This document shows, in pieces, positions 16,413 to 26,989 of a DNA stretch of 64,000 bases. How positions within the stretch are numbered: position 1 is the stretch's first letter; each line of letters opens with the position of its first letter. The notes below the pieces were generated by a model. That model searched no databases. It was not told the DNA's origin and worked only from the letters and a program-made list of their open reading frames with translations. Position numbers and translations under genes: made by a program. The stretch is from Geothrix fermentans DSM 14018 (GTDB taxonomy: Bacteria > Acidobacteriota > Holophagae > Holophagales > Holophagaceae), in the NCBI RefSeq assembly GCF_000428885.1, contig NZ_AUAU01000010.1, positions 1-64,000 of the forward strand, given 5' to 3'.

Positions 16413-17880
16413 AGAGCCCGTATTCCTCCCAGCGCCGCTCCAGCCGCGCCAGGATGTCGTCGGGGAACACCAGGTCGCGGGGCCACTCGCGGGGGAAGCC
16501 GTCCCAGGGGCGGTTCTTGCGGGTGGCGTCGATGCCCACCTTGGAGCCGAAGGCGAAGCGGTCGGCACTGTGGTCCAGCACATCCAGCGGGCCCTCGGTG
16601 AAGAGCATGTCGCGCTTGGGATCCACGTTGCTGGTGAGGCGGAAGAGCACCTCGGTCAGGTCGTGGGGGTCGATGTCCTCATCCACCACCACGATGCCCT
16701 TGGTGAACATGATCTGGCCCGTGCCCCAGATGGCGTTCATGACCTTCTGCGCGTGGCCGGGGTACTCCTTCTTCATGGAGAGGATCACCAGGTTGTGGAA
16801 GGCTCCCGCGGCGGGCAGGTGCATGTCGCGGATCTCCGGCAGGACCATTCTCAGCAGGGGCAGGAAGATCCGCTCCGTGGCCAGGCCCAGGTAGGCGTCC
16901 TCCTGGGGCGGGCGGCCCACGATGGTGGCGGGGAACACCGGGTTCTTCCGCATGGTGACGGCTTCCACGTGCAGCACCGGGTAGTCGTCGGCCAGGGAGT
17001 AGTAGCCCGTGTGGTCGCCGAAGGGGCCCTCGCGGCGCAACTCGCCGGGGTTCACGTAGCCCTCGATGACGAGTTCGGAATCCGCCGGGACCTCCAGGTC
17101 GTTGGTCACGCAGGACACCATCTCGATGCCCTCGCCTCGCAGGAAGCCCGCGAACATGATCTCGCTGAGGAAGGGCGGCAGGGGCGCGGTGGCGGCATAG
17201 GTCAGCGCCGGATCGCCGCCGAAGCTCACAGCCACGGGCATGCGCTCGTCCCGGCCGTAGCCGTGGCGGTTCCGAGCGCCGTCGTGGTGGAGCTGGGTGT
17301 GGAAGCCGAGCGTCCGGTCGTCGTAGACCTGCAGGCGGTAGAGGCCCGTGTTGCGGTGGCCCGTCTGCTTGTTGCGGGTGTGGCTCATGCCGAGCGTGAT
17401 GAAGGGGCCGCCGTCCTCGGGCCAGGTGGTGAGTACGGGCAGGTCCGAGAGCCTCACCTGGTCGCCCTTGAGCACCACCTCCTGGCAGATCCCCTTGCGC
17501 ACGGTCCTGGGCATCCAGTTGGAGACCTCCGCCAGCACCGGCAGCTTGGCCAGCTTCTCGAAGAAACCGGTGCCGGGCTTGGGCATGGCCTCCTGCACCA
17601 GCTTCTCGATGCGGTCCGCGATGGCGTCCAGGCCCCGGGGCTCCTGGTCCACGCCCAGGGCCAGCTCCATGCGCCTCAGGCTGCCGAAGGCGTTCATGGC
17701 CACGGGCATCGTCTTGCCCTTGGGCCGGTCGAAGACCAGGGCCCTGCCGCCCCCGGACTGCTTGGAGACCCGGTCGGCGATGGCGCCCATCTCCAGGAAG
17801 GGATCGACTTCGGCGGCGACGTGAGCCAGCTCGCCCGCCGTCTCGAGCTGCTTGAGGAAGGTCTGGAAATCACGGCCCAT
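16411..17880 (-). CDS. UbiD-family prenylated-FMN decarboxylase
   Basis: The protein has 489 residues, the usual length. UbiD enzymes use prenylated FMN to decarboxylate aromatic or unsaturated acids, as in ubiquinone or menaquinone synthesis. The family block VIEGYVNPGELRREGPFGDH contains the catalytic Glu residues, followed by GYYSLADDYPVLHVEAVTMR, FPATIVGRPPQED and a C-terminal DATRKNRPWDGFPREWP. I chose ATG 17880 (MGRDFQTFLKQLE), which has CCGGAG 7 nt upstream, over longer starts. No UbiX-type flavin prenyltransferase lies nearby. A role in quinone synthesis is likely but the substrate is not proved. Confidence 0.88.
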   Translation of the reverse strand: MGRDFQTFLKQLETAGELAHVAAEVDPFLEMGAIADRVSKQSGGGRALVFDRPKGKTMPVAMNAFGSLRRMELALGVDQEPRGLDAIADRIEKLVQEAMPKPGTGFFEKLAKLPVLAEVSNWMPRTVRKGICQEVVLKGDQVRLSDLPVLTTWPEDGGPFITLGMSHTRNKQTGHRNTGLYRLQVYDDRTLGFHTQLHHDGARNRHGYGRDERMPVAVSFGGDPALTYAATAPLPPFLSEIMFAGFLRGEGIEMVSCVTNDLEVPADSELVIEGYVNPGELRREGPFGDHTGYYSLADDYPVLHVEAVTMRKNPVFPATIVGRPPQEDAYLGLATERIFLPLLRMVLPEIRDMHLPAAGAFHNLVILSMKKEYPGHAQKVMNAIWGTGQIMFTKGIVVVDEDIDPHDLTEVLFRLTSNVDPKRDMLFTEGPLDVLDHSADRFAFGSKVGIDATRKNRPWDGFPREWPRDLVFPDDILARLERRWEEYGL

Positions 17881-18065
17881 GGGAATCTCCGGACCCCGAT
17901 CATCCCATCCGGGCCCGGCGGCCGGAACCCTATCCCCTGTCATTCAGGAATTTCCCTTGAGGGGGCAGGGATTTTCCCCCATACTGATGGGCCTTGCCCT
18001 GGCCGTGGGCTCCCAAGTGCGTCCGATGGACCGCCGCCCCCGCGCCCCAACCGAATGAGGTTTCC

Positions 18066-18377
18066 ATGTTCGCAATCATCAAGACCGGCGGGAAGCAGTA
18101 CCGCGTCGCCGAGGGCGACATCCTCCGCGTGGAGCTGCTCGAGAAGGACCCCAAGCAGGCCGTGACCTTCGAGGACGTGCTCCTCATCGACACCGACGGG
18201 GACCTGAAGGTGGGCCAGCCCACCGTGAAGGGCGCCAAGGTCGAGGCCGAGGTCATCACCCACGACCGCGCCAAGAAGGTGATCATCTTCAAGAAGAAGC
18301 GCACCACCACCTACCAGCGCACCCAGGGCCATCGCCAGGGCTACACCGAGGTTCGGATCAAGTCCATCAAGGGGTGA
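18066..18377 (+). CDS. rplU: 50S ribosomal protein bL21
   Basis: The protein has 103 residues. It starts MFAIIKTGGKQYRVAEGD and ends in KRTTTYQRTQGHRQGYTEVRI, both diagnostic. bL21 binds 23S rRNA in the large subunit. It opens the rplU-rpmA-obgE-nadD-rsfS block, a common order in bacteria. Confidence 0.96.
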   Translation: MFAIIKTGGKQYRVAEGDILRVELLEKDPKQAVTFEDVLLIDTDGDLKVGQPTVKGAKVEAEVITHDRAKKVIIFKKKRTTTYQRTQGHRQGYTEVRIKSIKG

Positions 18378-18381
18378 TGCT

Positions 18382-18418
18382 GTCCGGGGGTTCCGCGCTA
18401 CGCGCACACCCCCGGGAC
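18382..18418 (+). other. Hairpin between rplU and rpmA
   Basis: GTCCGGGGGT pairs with ACCCCCGGGAC around an inner GCGC-TAC-GCGC stem. It has no T-run, so it is more likely an mRNA processing or stability structure than a terminator. Its position between two co-transcribed ribosomal genes could set their relative expression. Confidence 0.5.
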
Positions 18419-18497
18419 CCCCGATGCTCGCGCAGGTGGGACCTGCACTCGCATCCTTCCCCAGATAACGAGTTCCCGATTCTGAAGAGGTACTTCC

Positions 18498-18758
18498 ATG
18501 GCTCACAAAAAAGGCGTCGGCTCCAGCCGCAACGGTCGTGATTCCCATTCCCAGCGTCTCGGCGTGAAGGAGTTCGGTGGCGAGGTCGTCACCGGCGGCT
18601 CCATCCTGGTCCGCCAGCGCGGCACCAAGTTCAAGGCCGGCATCAACGTCGGCATGGGCAAGGACCACACGCTCTTCGCCAAGATCGACGGCAAGGTGCG
18701 CTTCCAGGACAAGGGCCAGTCCGGCCGCTTCATCCACATCGATCCCATCGAAGGGTAG
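18498..18758 (+). CDS. rpmA: 50S ribosomal protein bL27
   Basis: The protein has 86 residues. It starts directly with [16 protein letters not shown], without the cleavable N-terminal extension known from Firmicutes. bL27 reaches the peptidyl-transferase centre. GAAGAGG lies upstream of the ATG. Confidence 0.96.
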   Translation: MAHKKGVGSSRNGRDSHSQRLGVKEFGGEVVTGGSILVRQRGTKFKAGINVGMGKDHTLFAKIDGKVRFQDKGQSGRFIHIDPIEG

Positions 18759-18777
18759 GCCGCTCCGGCGTGAAAAG

Positions 18778-18865
18778 CCTCCACGAAGGACACGAAGAAA
18801 CTGCAAAGAGCACGAATGGACTGCTTCGTGCTCTTTTGTTTTCCCTTCGTGTCCTTCGTGGTGAT
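18778..18865. repeat. Inverted repeat between rpmA and obgE (GAAGGACACGAAG family)
   Basis: CCTCCACGAAGGACACGAAG faces CTTCGTGTCCTTCGTGG, with inner arms AGAGCACGAA/TTCGTGCTCT. It would form a long stem-loop in the transcript, and obgE starts 20 nt further on. Confidence 0.8.
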
Positions 18866-18884
18866 CTGTTGAGGCCTTCGATCC

Positions 18885-19903
<1,019 letters not shown>

Positions 19904-19907
<4 letters not shown>

Positions 19908-20521
19908 AACGGGTGGGCCTGCTCGGCGGGGCGTTCAATCCCCCCCACGAAGGGCACCTGAGGCTGGCCCGGCTGGCCCTGGATCACCTGGACCTCGACG
20001 AGCTGCGCTTCGTGCCCACCGCCATCAGCCCCCACAAGCCCGACCCCGGGGGCCCGGGCGTAGAGGCCCGGCTGCACCTGCTGGCCGAGGCCCTGCGCGC
20101 CTTCGATCCCCGCTGCCGCGTGGAGCGGGCGGAGCTGGCGCGCGGCGGCACCAGCTACACCGTGGACACCCTTGAGACGCTGGCCTCCCTTGAGCCCGGC
20201 ACGGGCTGGATCCTCGTCATGGGCAGCGACCAGCTGGCGGGTTTCGCCGCCTGGCGCCGGCCCGAACGGATCCTCCAGCTGGCCTCCCTGGCCGTGGGCC
20301 TGCGCCCCGGCGCGGCGGCCAGCCTGCCGGAGGTCTCCGGGCTGCGGCCCGCCGCCGCCTGGTCCGGGGGGCCCGGCGAGCTGGTCTGGCTCCCCTCCAC
20401 GGAGACGGACCTCGCCTCGACCGAGCTGCGCCGCCGTCTGGCGGCGGATCCCGCCCACGATCCCGCCGGCATCCCATCCCAAGTTCTGGCTGCCATCCGC
20501 GCCGAAAACCTGTATCGTTAG
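19904..20521 (+). CDS. nadD: Nicotinate-mononucleotide adenylyltransferase
   Basis: The protein has 205 residues. NadD joins nicotinate mononucleotide and ATP to form deamido-NAD. It shows the nucleotidyltransferase signature GGAFNPPHEGHLRLA at 8-22, SPHKPD, VMGSDQL and the C-terminal STELRRRL that corresponds to the ISSTxxR motif. It is coupled to obgE by overlap and followed by rsfS. Confidence 0.93.
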
Positions 20522-20538
20522 CCTGCTCTGGAGCCCGC

Positions 20539-20913
20539 ATGACCCTTGATTCCCGGCTCGCGACCGTCGTCGACGCCGCCCGGTCCAAGAAAGCCTTCCG
20601 CATCCGGCTCGTGGACGTGAAGGACATCGCCAGCTTCACCGACACCTTCGCCTTCATGAGCGGGGGCAGCGACCGCCAGAACCGCGCCATCGCCGAGGCC
20701 ATCGAGGACGCCCTCAAGCTGGCCGGCGAACGCCCCATCTCCCGCGAAGGCGAGGCCAACGGGAACTGGGTGCTGCTCGACTACGGGAACCTCGTGGTCC
20801 ACGTCATGGACGAGGAGACCCGCCGCCACTACAACCTCGAGGGACTCTGGAGCGCCGGCCGCGAGCTGGAGCTGCCCGCCGAGACCCACCCCGCATCCGA
20901 CGCCCGTCCCTAG
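20539..20913 (+). CDS. rsfS: Ribosomal silencing factor RsfS
   Basis: The protein has 124 residues, with the DUF143 core FTDTFAFMSGGSDRQNRAIA and LLDYGNLVVHVMDEETRRHY. RsfS binds uL14 and blocks subunit joining when nutrients are low. It follows nadD by 17 nt, the standard order. Confidence 0.93.
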   Translation: MTLDSRLATVVDAARSKKAFRIRLVDVKDIASFTDTFAFMSGGSDRQNRAIAEAIEDALKLAGERPISREGEANGNWVLLDYGNLVVHVMDEETRRHYNLEGLWSAGRELELPAETHPASDARP

Positions 20914-20925
20914 GAGAGATCCTCC

Positions 20926-22179
20926 ATGCCGACCGACCAGACCAACGCGTTCGAAGCCATGCAGGCCCGGCTGCGGGTCGCCTCGCAGCTCTACGGGCTG
21001 GATGACGCGCTCTTCAAGGTGTTCATGGCCCCCAGCCGCTCCATGATCGTGAGCCTGCCCGTGCTCATGGACAGCGGCCACTGGGAGATCTTCACCGGCT
21101 ACCGCGTGCAGCACAACATCGCCCGCGGCCCCGCCAAGGGTGGCATCCGCTACGACATGAACGTCACCCTGGACGAGGTCAAGGCCCTGGCCGCGTGGAT
21201 GACCTGGAAGTGCGCCGTGGTGGACGTGCCCTTCGGCGGCGGCAAGGGCGGCATCGTGTGCGACCCCTCCAAGCTGAGCCTGGGCGAAAAGGAGCGCCTC
21301 ACCCGGCGCTACATCGCCGAGATCATGGACATCATCGGCCCCGACCGCGACGTGCCCGCCCCCGACATGGGCACGGACGCCCAGACCATGGCCTGGGTGC
21401 TGGACACCTACTCCATGCACGTCCGGCAGACGGAGAACGCGGTCGTGACCGGCAAGCCACTGGGCCTGGGCGGCAGCCTGGGGCGCACCGAGGCCACGGG
21501 CCGCGGCATCCTCATCACCGCCCGGGAGGCCATGCAGCGCCTGGGCAAGCCCCTGGCGGGCGCCACGGTGGCCGTGCAGGGCTTCGGCAACGTGGGCAGC
21601 CAGGCCGCGCGCCTCCTGCACGAGGCCGGGGCCCGCATCGTGGCCATCGGCGACATCCAGGGTGCCATCAAGAACGACCGGGGCCTGGACATCCACGCCC
21701 TCCTCAAGCACGTGGCCGAGACCCGCACCGTCGTCGGGTTCCGGGGCGCCGAGCCCATGGACCCCACGGCCCTGCTGACCCACCCCGTGGACATCCTCGT
21801 GCCCGCCGCCTCGGAGAACCAGATCACCGAGGCCAATGCCGCCCAGGTCCGGGCCAAGGTCATCGTGGAGGGCGCCAACGGCCCCACCACCCCCGAGGCG
21901 GACCCCATCCTGCTGGAGCACGGCGTCCTCGTGGTGCCGGACATCCTGGCCAACGTGGGCGGGGTCACCGTCAGCTACTTCGAGTGGGTGCAGAACCGCC
22001 AGGGCTTCTACTGGCGGGAGCGCGAGATCAACGAGCGGCTGGTGGACTACATGACCCACGCCTTCCAGGCCACCTTCGCCACCACGGACAAGTACAAGAC
22101 CAACCCCCGCATCGGCGCCTACATCCTGGCCCTGGACCGCGTGGCCCAGGCCATGAAGTACCGCGGCTTCTACGCCTAG
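20926..22179 (+). CDS. gdhA: Glu/Leu/Phe/Val-type glutamate dehydrogenase
   Basis: The protein has 417 residues. It interconverts glutamate and 2-oxoglutarate plus ammonia. The substrate segment GPAKGGIRY, the WMTWKCAVVDVPFGGGKGGI block with the catalytic Lys, and the Rossmann motif VQGFGNVGSQAA are intact. The length fits the hexameric NAD(P)-dependent class of about 420 residues. It follows rsfS by 12 nt, with AGGAGAG before the ATG, and may be co-transcribed with it. Confidence 0.92.
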   Translation: MPTDQTNAFEAMQARLRVASQLYGLDDALFKVFMAPSRSMIVSLPVLMDSGHWEIFTGYRVQHNIARGPAKGGIRYDMNVTLDEVKALAAWMTWKCAVVDVPFGGGKGGIVCDPSKLSLGEKERLTRRYIAEIMDIIGPDRDVPAPDMGTDAQTMAWVLDTYSMHVRQTENAVVTGKPLGLGGSLGRTEATGRGILITAREAMQRLGKPLAGATVAVQGFGNVGSQAARLLHEAGARIVAIGDIQGAIKNDRGLDIHALLKHVAETRTVVGFRGAEPMDPTALLTHPVDILVPAASENQITEANAAQVRAKVIVEGANGPTTPEADPILLEHGVLVVPDILANVGGVTVSYFEWVQNRQGFYWREREINERLVDYMTHAFQATFATTDKYKTNPRIGAYILALDRVAQAMKYRGFYA

Positions 22180-22260
22180 ACCCCAGGAACCCAGATTCAG
22201 CCCTGGAGGCGGGCCGCACGATAGGATGGGGGTCCCCTTCCGCGGAAGCCCGCCCGTACC

Positions 22261-23661
22261 ATGCCCACCCTCCTTCCCAGGCCCCTCGTCTTCCTGGCCC
22301 TGGCCGGGATGCTCCAGGCCCAGTCGCCCATCGGCACCCTGATCTCCGAGCAGTCCCGCACGAACTTCGCGGTCCAGGGAGCGGGGGCCCGGGCCATGGG
22401 TCTCGGCGGCGCCTTCATCGCCGTGGCCGACGATGCCACGGCGGTCTCCTTCAACCCCGCCGGCCTGGCCCAGCTCCTCCAGCCAGAGGTCAGTTTCGTG
22501 GCCCGGGGCGTGCAGCACCACGTGAACTACCAGGACTTCGAGACCACGCGGCAGGGACGGGTGCTGGCCGTGAGCGACGCGGTCACCACGAACACCCGCT
22601 GGGATCCCCTCTTCGTCTCAGCGACCGCCCCCCTCCGCCTGGGCGGGCGGAACCTCGTGCTCCAGCTCTCCATCCAGCGGGCCTTCGCCCAGAACGAGGA
22701 CAGCGACCGCGCCATGGCCGAGACCCCGGTGAGCGGAACCCTCGCGGAGGAGGGGCACCTGGTCCAGAACATCAATCAGTCCGGCCAGATCGACCTGTAC
22801 TCCGCGGCGGTGGCCTACGAGGTCTCCCAGCGCATCCTGCTGGGCGTGGCCTACAACCGCTGGCGGGGCCGCTGGGACCTGGATTCCACGAGCACCTGGA
22901 CCTCTCCCACCGCCACCACCCAGGTGGCCTACCGGCAGTTCAACGCCCTCGACGGGGACAACTTCAACCTGGGCCTCATCTGGCGCTGGCCCACCTGGAG
23001 CCTGGGAATCGTCCGGCGCACGGGGTTCCACGCCGACTACACCTTCAGCACCTACCTCGCCACCAGCCTGGCCCCGGGGGTCCGCCCCTTCGGCCCGTTC
23101 GCCACCGGCCTCCACTGGCCCGCCAGCACAGGGGTGGGCTTCGCGTACCGGCCCGGCAACCACTGGCTGGTCACCTCGGACGTCACCCACACCCTCTGGT
23201 CCTCCATGCGCTACATGTCCTCGCGGGCCTCCCTCAATGGCCAGAGCTTCTTCGACTTCGACAAGGGGGATCGCACCCCCAACGCCACCACGGCCCATCT
23301 GGGCGTGGAGTACCTCTGGCTCACGGAAGGGGATGCCGTCATCCCCCTCCGGGCAGGCCTGAGCCGGGAGCCCCAACCCGTGGTGGACGCCCAGACCGGC
23401 GAGCAGCGGGTGCTCTACCGCGCCTCCCTCGGGAGTGGCTTCAAGCGCGGCAACACGGGCCTGGACCTGGCCTACCGCTACGGCTGGTCTCGCCGCCAGG
23501 CCTCCCAGTTCCTCGCCATCGACCAGATCCTCAGCCGCACCCCGCCGGCCTCCGTCGGCACGGAGCGTATCCGGGAGCACCGGCTGGACCTCTCCTTCAT
23601 CTATAAGTTCGACCGCAGGCCCATGGAACGCGTCCTGCACTACCTCTTCGTGGGCGACTGA
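22261..23661 (+). CDS. OmpP1/FadL-like outer-membrane transporter
   Basis: The protein has 466 residues. A signal peptide (to about 20, LAGMLQAQ) is followed by an N-terminal hatch-like segment (GAGARAMGLGGAFIAVADDATAVSFNPAG) typical of FadL/TodX proteins, then a strand-rich barrel. It probably takes up hydrophobic compounds through the outer membrane. The C-terminus (RVLHYLFVGD) does not end in an aromatic residue, which is unusual for a barrel. The next gene starts one base after the stop, so it is co-transcribed with the kinase. Confidence 0.82.
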   Translation: MPTLLPRPLVFLALAGMLQAQSPIGTLISEQSRTNFAVQGAGARAMGLGGAFIAVADDATAVSFNPAGLAQLLQPEVSFVARGVQHHVNYQDFETTRQGRVLAVSDAVTTNTRWDPLFVSATAPLRLGGRNLVLQLSIQRAFAQNEDSDRAMAETPVSGTLAEEGHLVQNINQSGQIDLYSAAVAYEVSQRILLGVAYNRWRGRWDLDSTSTWTSPTATTQVAYRQFNALDGDNFNLGLIWRWPTWSLGIVRRTGFHADYTFSTYLATSLAPGVRPFGPFATGLHWPASTGVGFAYRPGNHWLVTSDVTHTLWSSMRYMSSRASLNGQSFFDFDKGDRTPNATTAHLGVEYLWLTEGDAVIPLRAGLSREPQPVVDAQTGEQRVLYRASLGSGFKRGNTGLDLAYRYGWSRRQASQFLAIDQILSRTPPASVGTERIREHRLDLSFIYKFDRRPMERVLHYLFVGD

Positions 23662-23662
23662 G

Positions 23663-25252
23663 GTGAGGGCCCGGGCCGGATGGCTCCTCCCGGCCGCCAT
23701 CGCCCTCCTGGCCCAGGAGCAGCCCACCTTCTACGCCGCCTGGCAGGACGGGCTGGACGCCGAGCATGCCGGCCGGTGGCAGGAGGCCGCCGCCGCCTAC
23801 CGGCGAGCCCTGGTCCTGCGCCCGGCGCCCTCGGCCCGGATCTTCACCTACGGCAACAACCTGCTCCAGGATTACTACCCCCACACCCGCCTGGCCCGCT
23901 GCCTGATGGAGCTGGGCGACCTGGATGGCGCCGAGGCCGCCCTCGCCGAGGCCCAGGGCGAGCCCGAGGGCCCGCGGAACGCCCTGGTGGCGCGAATCCA
24001 CGCACTGCGACCCGCGCGGCCAGCCCCGGCGGATGCCGCCCGAACGGTGGCGGCGCCTACACCCGGACCCGCCTCGGATCCGGTGTCTCCTCCCGCGGTT
24101 CCCGCCCCCTCGCCCCTCGTCCCGTCCCCCCCGGTTCCTGAGGAGCCCGTGGCCCTTCCCGCGTCGCGGACGGAGCCCGGCCAGCCCGCGGCGGCACAGC
24201 CACGGCCCTCCGAGATCCCCTCGGAACCCACGCCGCGGACAGCCCCCCCGGTGGAACCCCCCGGGCCCCCGCCCCTGCCCCGGTGGATTCCCTGGGCGGT
24301 GGGCCTCGGCTTGGCCGCTGCGGGCCTCTCGGCCTGGGTCCGGTGGCGCCGGAGACGGGCCCTCTTCGGGCGGAGCCATGGCTTCTCCAGCCGCCCCCCG
24401 GCCGGCCCTCTGGAACCTCCCCATGAGGTGGGCCCCTACCGCGTGGGCCCCCTGCTGGGGCGGGGCGGTTTCTCCAGCACCTACCTCGCCTGGCACGTGG
24501 AAACCGGCCGGGACGTGGCCCTCAAGTTGCCCCATCCGCACCGGCTGGATGATCTCGAGTTCCGCCGGCGCTTCAGGCAGGAGGCCCAGATCGGGGCCCG
24601 CCTGGAACACCCGAACCTCGTGCGGATCCTCGATCCGGGGCCGGCGGAGGGCGCCCCCTACCTGGCCATGGAATACCTGCCAGGCCGCACCCTCGACCAG
24701 CGGCTGAAGGAGGAGGGCGCCCTGCCGGTGGAGGAGGCCCGCACCATCGCCCTGCAGGTGGCCCAGGCCATGGCCTACGCCCACGGGCTGGGGGTGGTCC
24801 ACCGCGACCTCAAGCCGGGCAATATCGTGCTCACGCCCTTCGGGGCCCGGGTCATGGACCTGGGCATCGCCCGAGTCATGGACGCCGCCACGGTCACCAC
24901 CACGTACGCCTTCCTGGGCACGCCGCTCTACGCGGCTCCGGAGGCCCAGCTCAAGACGCACGTGGGGCCCGCCGCAGACCGCTACAGCCTGGGCGTGATC
25001 CTCTTCCACATGCTGGCGGGCGTCCCGCCCTTCCAGGGAGAGACGCCCTTCGAGATCCTGGACCGCCACCGCGCCTCGCCTCCGCCGGACCTCCGGGCCC
25101 TGCGCCCCGAGGTGCCCGCGGCCCTGGCCCGCCTGGTGGCCCGCCTCATGGACAAGGAGCCGGACCAGCGGCCGGAGGACGGCGAGGTGGTGAACCTGCT
25201 GATGGGCTCGGCCGCGCTCAGTGATCCGCCGGAAGCCGGACCGCCGCGTTGA
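23663..25252 (+). CDS. Membrane Ser/Thr protein kinase with N-terminal extracytoplasmic TPR-like domain
   Basis: The protein has 529 residues. It starts at GTG 23663 with a signal-like hydrophobic segment (MRARAGWLLPAAIALLA), then a TPR-like pair (about 20-110), a long Pro/Ala/Glu-rich linker (about 115-205), one membrane helix (about 206-225) and a kinase domain (about 257-510). The kinase has the P-loop GRGGFSSTY, Lys in VALKLPH, catalytic HRDLKPGN near 380, DLG in place of DFG and APEAQLKT. The kinase lies C-terminal to the membrane helix, opposite to PknB-type kinases. It overlaps the FadL-like operon, and its last 35 bases overlap the convergent glycosyltransferase gene. Confidence 0.88.
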   Translation: MRARAGWLLPAAIALLAQEQPTFYAAWQDGLDAEHAGRWQEAAAAYRRALVLRPAPSARIFTYGNNLLQDYYPHTRLARCLMELGDLDGAEAALAEAQGEPEGPRNALVARIHALRPARPAPADAARTVAAPTPGPASDPVSPPAVPAPSPLVPSPPVPEEPVALPASRTEPGQPAAAQPRPSEIPSEPTPRTAPPVEPPGPPPLPRWIPWAVGLGLAAAGLSAWVRWRRRRALFGRSHGFSSRPPAGPLEPPHEVGPYRVGPLLGRGGFSSTYLAWHVETGRDVALKLPHPHRLDDLEFRRRFRQEAQIGARLEHPNLVRILDPGPAEGAPYLAMEYLPGRTLDQRLKEEGALPVEEARTIALQVAQAMAYAHGLGVVHRDLKPGNIVLTPFGARVMDLGIARVMDAATVTTTYAFLGTPLYAAPEAQLKTHVGPAADRYSLGVILFHMLAGVPPFQGETPFEILDRHRASPPPDLRALRPEVPAALARLVARLMDKEPDQRPEDGEVVNLLMGSAALSDPPEAGPPR

Positions 25253-26960
25253 CCACCACCAGGGGCGCGCGGCTCCGGGACGAGGGCCCCAGGCGCGAAG
25301 CCTCTGTGGGTAGCACGTGGCCCGCCGGCACCTGGGCCGCCGCCGCGCTCCACCAGGCCGGCTCCACGAGCGCCAGCACGGGCGCGGGCCCCGCCAGGGC
25401 CGCCTGCAGCTCCGGGGCGGAGTCCAGATCCGGCAGGTCGTGGCGCAGACGCAGGCTGGCAAAGCCGAGCTGGGTTTCCGACAGGTGGCTCCCCACCAGC
25501 CTGGCCCCGGCCCGCTCGCCGCGCAGGGCCACGGCGTAGGGCGCGGCCAGGGGCCGCCAGAGCTCCCGGTCCCACTGGGGCACGGCGATGACCAGGAAGA
25601 GAGCCAGGAAGAGGGCCCACTGGGACATGCCCCAGTCCAGCGCTCCCGGGAAGTCCCGCCGCCACAGCCGGCGCAGCGACACGCCGCTGAGGACCGCGGA
25701 CCCGGCGGAAAGCAGCAGGGCCAGGTGCCAGGGCACATGCGCCCGGGCCATGGCGACCCAGGGGAAGCCCACCCCCAGCAGCCCGATGAAGAAGAAGGTG
25801 AGCCCCAGCACCGCCATCAGGGTCCGGTCGATGCGGCGCCGGGCCCTGGGCACCCGCGTGTCCAGCCAGAGGGCCGCATGGAGGAAGGTGATGGGGAAGA
25901 CCGGGAGGATGTACTCCATGCGCTTCTCCGCCGACAGGGAGAGCAGCAGTAGGTTTAGGGCGAAGGCCAGGGGCAGGAAGTAGCTCCGGGGGGACAGGTG
26001 GTGGCGCCGCCGCCGGGGGAAGGCCGATACCATGGCCGCGGCCCATATGGCCAGCCAGGGCAGCAGATTCCCGGGGCTGCGCTGGAGGTAGAAGGTGAAG
26101 GGCTCCACGTGCTCGCCCAGCCGGCCCGTGCGGGGCACCAGGCTCGGATCCGCCAGGAAGCGCCCCAGTGTGTTCCGCAGGAAGACCTCGATCAGGAACT
26201 CCTTCCCGCCACGCACCGCCAGGGGAACCACCCAGCCCAGGGCCAGGACCACCGCCCCCGCCATGCCCCAGTTGGGTCGCAGGAAGGCCCGCAGCAACTC
26301 CTGGTCCTGCTGGAGGAGGAGGGTGATCCCCAGGGGCAGCAGGATCAGCACGGGGCCCACCAGGCCCTTGGCGAGGAAGGCCAGCCCCAGGCTGGTCCAG
26401 AACCAGGGAATCCAGCGCTGGCGGTAGTAGGGCTCCACCAGGGCCAAGAAGGCCAGGCCCAGGCTGAAGCTCACGGCCGCGGTGAGGGTCATGTCCACCA
26501 CGGCCATGTGGCCGACCTGGAAGAAGAGCACGCTGGTGCCCACCATGAAGCCCGCCCAGCCGCCGGCCCGGGCGGAGCTGAGACGCCAGCCCAGGAAGCT
26601 GGTCCAGACCACCGTGGCCAGGGCCAGCAGGGCCGAGGGCAGGCGCAGGGCCCAGGGCTCGAAGCTGCCCGTGGCCCGGCAGACCAGGGCGCCCAGCGCA
26701 TAGAAGAGGGGCGGCTTCTCCAGGTAGGGATGGCCGTTGAGCGTGGGCACGATCCAGTCCCGGCCGGTGGCCATCTCCCGCACGATGCCGCCCACGTAGG
26801 GCTCGAAGTAGTCCCAGAGCTCGTGGTTGCCGAGGCCCAGGCCGTAGAGCATCAGGGCCGCGAAGGCGGTCCAGAGCAGGGTCCGCCACCCGAGGATGCG
26901 CCTGCCGCTGATCTTCAGGGTCTCGGAGGTGTGGTCCTTGAATGGGATGACACGACGCAT
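25218..26960 (-). CDS. GT39-type membrane glycosyltransferase (ArnT/PMT-like)
   Basis: The protein has 580 residues and about twelve membrane segments. The first periplasmic loop carries DYFEPYVGGIVREMATGRDW and PYLEKPPLFYALG, which match the acidic and PxExxPL-type motifs of lipid-linked-sugar transferases of the ArnT/PMT group. These enzymes move a sugar from a polyprenyl phosphate to lipid A, glycans or proteins in the periplasm. The acceptor is unknown. The soluble C-terminal domain is about 130 residues. The gene is downstream of the DUF4382 lipoprotein with a hairpin between them. Confidence 0.85.
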   Translation of the reverse strand: MRRVIPFKDHTSETLKISGRRILGWRTLLWTAFAALMLYGLGLGNHELWDYFEPYVGGIVREMATGRDWIVPTLNGHPYLEKPPLFYALGALVCRATGSFEPWALRLPSALLALATVVWTSFLGWRLSSARAGGWAGFMVGTSVLFFQVGHMAVVDMTLTAAVSFSLGLAFLALVEPYYRQRWIPWFWTSLGLAFLAKGLVGPVLILLPLGITLLLQQDQELLRAFLRPNWGMAGAVVLALGWVVPLAVRGGKEFLIEVFLRNTLGRFLADPSLVPRTGRLGEHVEPFTFYLQRSPGNLLPWLAIWAAAMVSAFPRRRRHHLSPRSYFLPLAFALNLLLLSLSAEKRMEYILPVFPITFLHAALWLDTRVPRARRRIDRTLMAVLGLTFFFIGLLGVGFPWVAMARAHVPWHLALLLSAGSAVLSGVSLRRLWRRDFPGALDWGMSQWALFLALFLVIAVPQWDRELWRPLAAPYAVALRGERAGARLVGSHLSETQLGFASLRLRHDLPDLDSAPELQAALAGPAPVLALVEPAWWSAAAAQVPAGHVLPTEASRLGPSSRSRAPLVVVNAAVRLPADH

Positions 26961-26989
26961 GGACCTTCCAGGCTACCTCAGGCCCGGAC

